Shown here: positions 57,216 through 64,000 of the stretch, piece after piece
Layout: each line of letters starts with the position of its first letter
Position numbering within the stretch: position 1 is the stretch's first letter
Assembly: GCA_963966185.1 (NCBI GenBank)
Contig: CAWZYM010000104.1
Coordinates: forward strand, 97,001-161,000
Length of the DNA: 64,000 nt
Origin: Rhabditoides inermis
Taxonomy: Eukaryota; Nematoda; Chromadorea; Rhabditida; Rhabditidae
Direction: 5' to 3'
Notes under the pieces: model-generated
What the model saw: the letters and a program-made list of their open reading frames with translations, nothing else
Told to the model about the DNA's origin: nothing
Databases searched by the model: none
Translations under genes and position numbers: made by a program

Positions 57216-57954
57216 TTCATAATATAATATTACTCACTCGCTCACGTTCTACTTTTTCTCCTTATCACTGTACACTGTAGAAAAGACCCAATCGTATGCG
57301 CCCGCATATCATATCGTATTCATAAACATGTTTGATACTGTATTTGATAACAATCGTAATCTTATCATTCCTGAACAGATTTATTTAGTGAGTATATCTG
57401 TTATCTTTCACATTGCATACATCAAATCATGCGTCATAAGTATCAGAGGTTAGTGTTTTATGTCTAGATAATATGTGTAATTATTCATTCCATTACAGGC
57501 TATTGGATACGTAACTACTTGACAATGTAAAAAGGTATTATATACTTACTGATCTTGTACAGTCAAAGATTTTCAACGTTATACGTGAACATTTCATCTG
57601 AACACGAAAACTACACCTACAAATCTGTTATCTGTAGCCAAAATCATTCATCCAGGGATTTTTTATGGGTTGATATTCGCACTATCAGAACACTTGTGAT
57701 TTGATGTGAGAAAAGACGGGCGAGATCGACTAGTTTATTCTCCAACAAGGATTTCATCTAAGCGCAAGTCACGCCGGGTTTACGTGACCTCCTCTGTGTG
57801 TATGACCTGTATACTGTATACTATCTATCTGTAGAATAGAGACCAAGCGGTTCAATCGCAACAGTCGCCAGTCGCCAGCATCTCTTCATTGCATTGCTTT
57901 CATCTTTTTTTCATTTCTTGTTTCTTTTTGCGGTACTGATTTACTTGTTTCAGA
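57216..57954. other. Intergenic, no gene recognised; 5' flank of the next plus-strand gene
   Basis: AT-rich, no exon seen. TTTTTCATTTCTTG...TTGTTTCAG immediately precedes the ATG at 57955, so the first visible exon may follow an intron or a trans-splice acceptor. Confidence 0.45.
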
Positions 57955-58686
57955 ATGGGCGCAGAAGACGTGGTGGAAATGGGAGATCAGAGTCTGGAGA
58001 GCCACTCGAACAAGAGGCAGAAGCTCGAGACGAAGAAGAGCGTTGGGGCGACCCAGTTTGACATGCTGTTCGACGAGGACGCCTGTAGCCGCGGCACCGC
58101 TTGGTGAGTTTCTATTGTTGTTCTCATTCGGAGAGCGAGAGCGTTTGTGTTTATATATTTTATGTTTCCGGAAATTTATGTGAGTCTAGCAATCCTGGTG
58201 CAGAATTCCTGGTGCAACATAGTGTAACCTTCTGTTCGGAAGGTTTGCCGTTTCGGGTGTGGCGCGTTGAGATCTGTTGAGTAACTGAGGAACAGCCAAC
58301 GACATAGCACTAGGCAATACTTTATGTGTGTGTGTAGTTTCAGTTGTACCGTAATATGAATGTTACTTGTACCGTAATGTGAACATAATGGTCATGCTGA
58401 TACTTTCAGGGCAACTCTGGAGACTAACAATCAGGCCAACATCATCACACTCAAGGGTGAGATCGCGCGCAAGAAGGATGTCATGAAGTACGCGTTGTGC
58501 ATCGTATGTGGCACCGATCTGATGATCTACACCGCCCTTGCACTGACTGTCTGGCGGTGGTCTGGCAGAATAAATGTTGTTAAATGTTATCATCGCATCG
58601 ATTGTGTATGTGTCCTCGACCTGCTTCCCTGTGAGGAAGACGAAGTATTGGCAACATCCCTCTGTAATCTCTCTCTCCCTCTGTAA
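57955..58686 (+). CDS. Small hypothetical nuclear-type protein
   Basis: The ATG at 57955 lies directly after a strong acceptor (TTGTTTCAG), as expected for a trans-spliced leader or a 5' UTR intron. Exon 1 reads MGAEDVVEMGDQSLESHSNK, RQKLETKKSVGATQFDMLFD and EDACSRGTAW. Its donor at 58104 joins an acceptor near 58409 and exon 2 continues ATLETNNQANIITLKGEIAR with KKDVMKYALCIVCGTDLMIY. The open frame runs to a stop at 58686, but its end crosses CT-rich sequence, so another splice near AAGGGTGAG or beyond is possible. The acidic, Lys/Arg-spotted N-terminus suggests a nuclear protein. I recognise no family. Confidence 0.5.
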
Positions 58687-58869
58687 TCTCTCTCTCTATC
58701 TATCTATCTCTCGCTCTCTCTCTCCCTCCCTCCCCCAAAAAAACGAATACTACACTTGAACTGGAAATGTGTATTTTAATAAACATCAAGCTGGACGTCA
58801 CCAGCTGAGATACCGTCACCTACAACATCAGTAGACGTGCATCGAACACCGTAATCTGACGCCTACAAG

Positions 58870-58945
58870 ATACCTGCTGCGCGGTCTCGAGGAGGAATGA
58901 ATTGGCGGGCGGCGGCGGGCGGCTCTCGAGACCGACCGAGGGAAG
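58870..58945. repeat. Inverted repeat CGGTCTCGAG / CTCGAGACCG
   Basis: A perfect 10-bp inverted repeat with a GC-rich loop of about 30 nt (GGCGGGCGGCGGCGGGCGG) in a stretch where I find no gene. The surrounding 58687-59126 holds only a CT tract (58670-58730) and no recognisable exon. Confidence 0.5.
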
Positions 58946-59126
58946 GATGCGCACCGGAAGGTGCATCAGCTGAATGCGAAACAGTCAACATGTGCCGGTA
59001 ACCAGCCACAATCCAAAAATCGATCCACATTCATCCAAAAGACCAAAAGACTTCAACCCGAGAAGAACAGACAAGGAGAAACCCAAACACTACAGGGTAG
59101 AAATAGAAAAGAAACACGCGTCTCAC

Positions 59127-59189
59127 CGTCGTTTTCTTTAAACGAAGCTTCTACAATGGATTGGTTCCAGAGTCGCCAAAAACATACAT

Positions 59190-59230
<41 letters not shown>

Positions 59231-59359
59231 TTCGTACCTTGATAGCGGCTCGCACATGCTGCACAGCGACGGTGATCTTGTTCGAGTATCGCACGAGGTG
59301 GCCGCGCCACGAGGGAGGCAGGCCCTGTGACGGCAGCGCGATCTGAAATCAGACTACCT

Positions 59360-59405
<46 letters not shown>

Positions 59406-59495
59406 ACCTGACACGTGTATGTCTTGTGTGTTCCCCTGGCGCGATCTCCGCCTCACAACACCGTCGGCACCGACGCGAATACGTTTCCGGCCCGC
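59127..59495 (-). pseudogene. RGP1-like (RAB6A-GEF complex partner 2) exon remnant
   Basis: The exon at 59238-59342 reads LPSQGLPPSWRGHLVRYSNK followed by ITVAVQHVRAAIK. This fits the signature of RGP1 (LP...PPS.RG..V.Y.YK.T...Q.V..PI), the partner of RIC1 in activating Rab6 at the Golgi. The exon to its right carries CEAEIAPGEHT in one frame and then YTCQ in another just before the donor, so the frame shifts by one base within it. No other RGP1 exon is recognisable in the neighbourhood. (GA)n tracts flank the exon at 59192-59225 and 59363-59402. I consider it a decayed fragment. Confidence 0.5.
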
Positions 59496-59680
59496 CTGAA
59501 ACCACACACTTCCCATGGCAATTTTTTTCATGCTATCAGAAAGCAAATCCGTGTTTCGAGAAAATGGCACGACATTCGAGCATGCGACATCTGACAGTCG
59601 CCCTGCTAACTAAGAGAGAGCGGCAGGGGGGAGGGGGCAGTTGTCAATCATACCAACCTCATTCCACCTCATTCCACGTT

Positions 59681-60237
59681 TACAAACTATTTTTAATACG
59701 ATAATCAGATGTTCCAAAAGCTGCCATGGAAAGGAAACGTGGACAAAGACTATGTATTGCGGGAAAAGTACAACATGATGGAGGGAAAATGTGGGTGATC
59801 TTGTAGCAATGACGTCACTTATCTATTTATTGCAGACATGACGTCACTGCTGCACAAAGGTCTGCCAGTCGCGATGCTACACGTCATCAAGTAACCTTTT
59901 ATCCTGAGTACGATTTACTTTTGGATTAATTTAGACATATCTGTGACATGAACCCCCACGATTTTCCTGACTACCGAGCAATCATGCACATCATGATGGG
60001 AGCAGAGTGTGATCTCATTGTCAGTACCATATCCGTTTCCTATTCTTATAACACGTTTTCTAGCGGGATCTCGATTGGATCAACTCGGAGAAACTCCATG
60101 CCAAGGCTCAGTATGAGGTAAAATATATTTAAATTAGAAACGCAATCTCTTTTATCTTTCAGTCTCTCACTACCCGTGCGACTTCAAGGGACAAGAAGGC
60201 CATTCTCGCCAGTTTCAAGCCTCTCAGTCGCTTCTGA
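59681..60237 (+). pseudogene. Duplicated 3' exons of the CK1/TTBK-like kinase
   Basis: Starting in the intron before the exon MFQKLPWKGNVDKDYVLREK, this copy follows 26932-27488 base for base with few changes, through HICDMNPHDFPDYRAIMHIM, LDWINSEKLHAKAQYE and the final exon to TGA at 60237, plus the 3' flank and AATAAA at 60352. The ATP-binding, catalytic and phosphatase parts are absent. Reading frame and splice sites are intact, but it encodes only the C-terminal lobe end. It begins a collinear, deleted copy of 26.9-40.2 kb. Confidence 0.85.
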
Positions 60238-60708
60238 TCCCAATACTAACACTCTTATCTTACAACATTAGATACTCACCATAGCTAAGCGTTATAATTT
60301 ATATTCACTTGTCGGTATCAAACTTCACAGCTATTCTGAGTGAAAAATTTGAATAAAACAACACGTTTTTTGTGTTATAATGTTTGATCATAGAGACAGA
60401 GTTGCATTGATAAAATGGAAAAACACCAAAACTTATGATGAACGAGTGTCCAGCATCAATCAGTTTCCTTCCCAGTGAGGCAAAGCGAATCAAGAAAAGG
60501 GTTTCGAGGGAGCGCGCGGAAAGAGCGCGCCGGCAAAGCGAGCGGTGTGCTCACTTTGTATCCCTTCCTGAGATAACCTCTTTTTTCTTTGTTTTCAAAA
60601 TTAGAACAGTTTCTCGAAGAACACGGGATGAAAATTACGAGCCATGCAAGTATGCAACCTCCTCCCCCTTTCACTGTCTCCTATCTGTCTCTGTCTCTCC
60701 CTCCCTCC

Positions 60709-60759
<51 letters not shown>

Positions 60760-61444
60760 TCAAATTTTGCAGACGGCTAGCTGCACGTGACTCGTCAACT
60801 GCAATTCAACAAAACGACTTCTCTCTCATCAAAATAAATTGAGAACGCGAAATATGTATTCGAAAAGAACGAAAAAGGTGCTATGATTATGATATCAAAA
60901 TGATAAAGAAATTAGAAATATTGCATGACGACAAATATGGGATGAACAACTATAAAATGCCACTGATCACTGTTTCCGTTTTTTTTGCTGACAATTGAAT
61001 AGGTGCTAGGACTCTTCCTTTCCAATCTCGTTCACTGCCTGCCGGAGTGTGTATGGATAACCACTTTCGTAATGGTATCACTAGACGAATGCTTCTTAGG
61101 GTGAATAGACACTGTCGGCATAGCTCAAAAGTATTGTTTATGAGTTGAACGTAGTTTTGAATGTAATCGATATTATCACAGTGCGAATATATCATTAATT
61201 AGACTAGAACTAAATTAAGAATCATATAAAACCAATAGAAAAAAGAGTAGATTTTTTAAATCCTCCCAATACTCTTCCATACCGACTGTGGGGTGACTAT
61301 CAAACATATTCCGGAGTGAAACAAAGTAATTGTTCTGGTTTTCCACAGTATTCACAACAGAAGCGGCGACTTGCACTGAAATACTATAATTGTTTTATGT
61401 TATAATTATCATAGTCATTATTAACTTCTTTCTTTACAACATAT
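60238..61444. repeat. Duplicated intergenic segments from 27.5-31.6 kb
   Basis: Blocks matching 27.49-27.74, 31.25-31.37, 27.85-28.08, 28.69-28.75 and 31.49-31.56 kb appear in nearly collinear order. A (CT)n run at 60716-60748 and GC-rich GAGCGCGCGGAAAGAGCGCG at about 60510 are local additions. No gene seen. Confidence 0.6.
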
Positions 61445-61828
61445 TTAGTGTGAGCCGGGAACAAAGATACCTCTGGGAAGTTGTTTCATGAGGTAGAGTG
61501 AGACAGTGGCGGAATAGAGCGGTATAGCAGAGAGAATTTCGGAAACGATAGACTGTTTCACTTGAGTGGCTGGGTCGCTGCCAGGAAACACCTAGAGCGA
61601 GATAATTATTATCCACTCACTGTTTGTAACATGTTCATTGTGAGTAGTTGAGTAGTTGTATATTGTGTAGATATCAATGAAAATGAAGTTATACACTTGC
61701 ACTCTTCTCCCTTTCTCTCTCGCCCGAACCTCTCTCTCCCTCTCACTTACCATAGGAAATAGAAGCATCCCGAAAGAGTTGACGCAAGCGAATGCGAATT
61801 GTATCCAGAACACAGGCAGCAGTAATCC
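61445..61828 (-). pseudogene. Duplicated last two exons of the chemoreceptor GPCR
   Basis: The copy covers GLLLPVFWIQFAFACVN, the following intron and the tail (IVSEILSAIPLYSATVSLYL) to a TAA at 61445. It matches 31756-32091. To the right, at about 61828, the sequence switches abruptly inside the GPCR exon to the end of the unrelated small basic protein gene. It is a truncated remnant. Confidence 0.8.
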
Positions 61829-62190
61829 CGCGAGTCGCGAGTCGCGCGGCCCGGCTCCGAGGAGCTGAGCACGACCCAGCATTCAAGCCGTCCCGCCGCC
61901 CTGCTGTGTAGACAGTGAGTATAATATTGAAGGAGTATTATATTGTTATTGTTTCGTCGTCTACTGTATATAGTGTGTTGTATACTGTATATATAGTGTG
62001 TTGTTTCGATCATATAGTGTTGTTAGATCCATGATGTTGTTAGATCTACTCTTATTTCGTTACGTGTTTTATAGTTTCATACGCGCGCTTTTTCGACTGT
62101 TGTATGCTTCTGTCTTTGATTATGACAAAATAAAGGTCATCTGATGAATTTTCTCCTGTTTATACGTAATCGCAGAAGACGGATTGATTT
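61829..62190 (+). pseudogene. Duplicated end of the small basic protein gene and its 3' flank
   Basis: GCGAGTCGCGAGTCGCGCGG and following bases match the last exon near 38390-38457, including the end FKPSRRPAV and stop, followed by the same 3' flank and AATAAA-containing string (near 62129). The earlier exons are absent. Confidence 0.75.
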
Positions 62191-62524
62191 AAAAATAGAA
62201 TGTCGGGAACAGCATCAAAAATTCGGAATGAAAGGAAAGTTTTGACATTATTTGAGACGTTATGCGAAGTAGGCATATGATTTGTCGTTGCACCGCGTTG
62301 TCCGAATGGTTCAGCGCAATGTCCGATCTTGACGACAGGCGCTTGCACTTGACGTCGCAGTCGTTGAACTTCGGCTTGCGGGTGTCGGAAGGGAGCGACA
62401 TCCACTCCTGGAAGAGCTGCTCCCGGTGGGTGGTGAGACTGGCAAGGTGGTTCCTGTGCTTGAGATGCATGCGCGGCGGCTTCCAACGGAACACGACGTT
62501 GGGACGCCTACAACATTGCGTCAT

Positions 62525-62577
<53 letters not shown>

Positions 62578-62880
62578 CTCTCTCTCTCTCTCCTCGACGC
62601 ACAGAGTGATGTCGTGGTTGCGAGTGAGCCGGCGGCGGTCGAGAGTGAACACGCTGCGGAGGCGCTCGTCGAATAGAAGGCGGTCGACCAGGCGACGCTC
62701 CTGGATTAATCAGAATGGATTAATCAATCAATCAATCATTTATCCAGAATAGCTATATCCTGAGATCTCACCGGTGGAACAAACACTCACTCACCACCAC
62801 ACAACCCTTGGGTGCGAGAGGGGAGAAGATGCGACGCTTGAGAGAGAAGTAGCGGGAGGGAAAGCAGAGTGGGCCTGGAG
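62190..62880 (-). pseudogene. Duplicated 3' exons of the zinc-finger gene
   Basis: Three exons correspond to 39840-40165: one equivalent to HCFPSRYFSLKRR (here with a 2-bp insertion, CACTCTGC versus CACTGC, that shifts the frame), ERRLVDRLLFDERLRSVFTL and RPNVVFRWKPPRMHLKHRN. Unlike the first locus, the last exon runs straight on into HLASLTTHREQLFQEWMSLP and FNDCDVKCKRLSSRSDIALN before stopping near 62189. That is probably the ancestral C-terminus. The zinc-finger exons are missing. Confidence 0.7.
62705..62770 (-). mobile_element. LINE 3' tail remnant
   Basis: On the minus strand the sequence reads GATATAGCTATTCTGGATAA followed by (ATGATTG)n-like repeats, the same terminal type as at 47306-47360. 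Only about 50 bp remain, in an intron of the duplicated zinc-finger segment. Confidence 0.45.
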
Positions 62881-62951
62881 TTCATTTCCGCGGATGCGTA
62901 CAGCCGCCAGAGGGTGGGGAACCAGGCAGAAGAACCTGGAAGTCTCTCTCT

Positions 62952-62983
<32 letters not shown>

Positions 62984-62996
62984 TCCTCTCTCTCCC

Positions 62997-63046
<50 letters not shown>

Positions 63047-63217
63047 CTCTCACCGTATTTAGCGTGTTCCTCAATGGTGAGCTTGGTGGGGAGGAAGGCG
63101 AGACAGAGATGCACGAATCGGTCGCCGCTGTACGTCGGACTCAGCCACTGGAGAATCTGAACGGACCGACGTCTCTCTCTCTCCTCTCTCTCGTTCTCCT
63201 CTCTCTCTCTCGCTCTC

Positions 63218-63251
<34 letters not shown>

Positions 63252-63370
63252 CTCTCTCTCTCTCTCCTCTCTCTCTCTCCTCTCTCTCTCCTCTCTCTCT
63301 CCTCTCTCTCTCTCTCCTCTCTCTCTCTTCTCTCTCCTCTCCCCGTCTCTCTCTCTCCTTTCTCTCCTCT

Positions 63371-63415
<45 letters not shown>

Positions 63416-63876
63416 ATCTCTCTCTCTCGCTCTCTCTCTCTCCCTACCTCCTCCTCCCACATCTCCTTTGTCGCCTCTAGCGGGAAGAAGTTCCGCAGTG
63501 TGCCACACCGCGCCCACCAGACTCGATGCGCTCAGGTGGTGCAGCTTACCGTACCTAGGCATACGGTAGTATACAGTAGTCGAAGAGAGAACTCACAATG
63601 CACCAAAGTAGAGCTCGTATATGGGGCGCCAGTCAAACTGCAGATCCGCGCGGGTGAAGCAGCTCAGGCTAGATGAGGATACTGTATGTACAGTACCCAG
63701 GGATACGGTATGCTACCGTACCCGAGGATGCGGACGAGGACGGCAGCGGAAACATGGACGATCTGATAGGGCTGGTTTTGCTGGAGCATTAGAAGAACGA
63801 GCAGGCGACAGAGGCGGAGCAGATCCGGGCGGGAGAAGCGAAGACGGTACTTGTCGATGTAGCTGCAAAAAGGGAG

Positions 63877-63921
<45 letters not shown>

Positions 63922-63998
63922 CTGTCTAGCATGCCGAGGTAGTTGTCCAGTCCTGGCAGAGATTCCTCATTCAGCACCGCCCCACACAGCCCGTTCAT
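62881..63998 (-). CDS. PA200/PSME4-like proteasome activator, N-terminal part, incomplete
   Basis: PSME4 (Blm10) is a large HEAT-like protein capping the 20S proteasome. From the right edge, exons encode SLPGLDNYLGMLDR, SYIDKYRLRFSRPDLLRLCR with LLVLLMLQQNQPYQIVHVSA, TRADLQFDWRPIYELYFGAL (family pattern L.W/DWRPLY.L...), TLRNFFPLEATKEMWEE (pattern YFP..A..EM.EE), LSPTYSGDRFVHLCLAFLPT with KLTIEEHAKYG (pattern ...FLPT.L..E.H.K.G) and SSAWFPTLWRLYASAEMNS (pattern WF..L..LW.S......). The upstream part lies off the right edge, and a Met at 63998 need not be the start. At the left, the gene stops abruptly at about 62880 in duplicated zinc-finger sequence, so more than three quarters of a normal PSME4 is missing. 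Confidence 0.7.
62945..63050. repeat. (CT)n microsatellite after a PSME4-like 5' splice site
   Basis: On the coding strand the intron starts GTGAGAGGAGAGAGAG, immediately after HAKYG. Confidence 0.95.
63173..63446. repeat. Long (CT)n / (CTCTCTCTC-CT)n microsatellite in a PSME4-like intron
   Basis: About 270 bp of CT repeats, partly a higher-order TCTCCTCTCTCTC pattern, between the NFFPLEATKEMWEE and LSPTYSGDRF exons. Confidence 0.95.
63545..63725. repeat. TACGGTA/TACAGTA short repeats around a PSME4-like exon
   Basis: Strings GCTTACCGTACCTAGGCATA, ACGGTAGTATACAGTAGTC and GTACAGTACCCAGGGATACG lie in the two introns flanking the DWRPIYELY exon. They resemble the repeats at 35935-36020. Confidence 0.5.
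63880..63919. repeat. (GA)n microsatellite in a PSME4-like intron
   Basis: Near-perfect GA run between the LDR-ending exon and the SYIDKYRLRF exon. Confidence 0.95.
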
Positions 63999-64000
63999 CA

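Noticed and set aside
59681..60237. A second functional kinase gene
   Set aside because: Only the C-terminal exons are present; the ATP-binding and catalytic loops are absent.
62791..63562. Open frames of 160-220 residues rich in Arg-Glu or Leu-Ser
   Set aside because: Microsatellite translations overlapping PSME4-like exons in the wrong frame or strand.
1..64000. Telomeric TTAGGC tracts that would mark a chromosome end or programmed breakage site
   Set aside because: I saw no tandem TTAGGC or GCCTAA run anywhere in the window.

Overview
The window is nuclear DNA of a nematode, most likely rhabditid-like. It has compact multi-exon genes with many 40-60 bp GT-AG introns, a nematode Sra/Srab/Sre-type chemoreceptor, a CK1/TTBK-like kinase joined to a tyrosine-phosphatase domain, an F-box gene pair, TACGGTA/TACTGTA-type repeats and non-LTR retrotransposon remnants. 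There is no operon or Shine-Dalgarno organisation and no sign of prokaryotic or organellar DNA. Exon boundaries were worked out by hand from frame and splice signals, so each multi-exon CDS entry gives the gene span, not uninterrupted coding.

Layout. (1) 1-20626 is an unbroken satellite of about 332 copies of a 62-bp unit. It shows higher-order repeats, the largest being a tandem duplication of about 7.94-8.0 kb (4561-12497 and 12498-20494). (2) 20724-27488, plus strand, is AT-rich with introns ending mostly in TTTAG. Its exons encode a multi-spanning membrane protein, a tyrosine-phosphatase domain and a complete CK1-superfamily kinase domain; the last two appear to lie in one reading frame. 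(3) 27.5-36.5 kb holds two tRNA-like Pol III elements, an unrecognised minus-strand gene, a minus-strand chemoreceptor GPCR, a foldback element, (TA)n and (CT)n tracts and a degenerate LINE fragment. (4) 37.4-52.1 kb is GC-richer in its exons. It holds a small plus-strand hypothetical gene, then minus-strand genes: a C2H2-like zinc-finger protein, a Lys/Pro/Ala-rich repeat protein built from a tandemly amplified exon-intron unit, an F-box protein, the C-terminal half of the proteasome adaptor ECM29/ECPAS, and an unrecognised gene. (5) 52.3-57.2 kb is a second, shorter copy of the block [Lys-rich, F-box, ECM29 C-terminus]. (6) 57.9-64 kb holds a small plus-strand gene, an RGP1-like remnant, a collinear but heavily deleted copy of 26.9-40.2 kb squeezed into 59.68-62.88 kb, and the N-terminal part of a PA200/PSME4-like proteasome activator running off the right edge.

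The recurring theme is segmental duplication followed by decay: at least two independent duplicated blocks, truncated genes at their seams, and large GA/CT microsatellites that sit mostly in introns, often directly after the 5' splice site. Two conserved promoter candidates (E2F-like plus E-box, and GC box plus inverted CCAAT) stand out because they survive in both paralogous blocks. The strongest candidates for a new system are the phosphatase-kinase fusion on a multi-pass membrane protein, the amplified exon-intron minisatellite gene, and the 8-kb satellite super-repeat.
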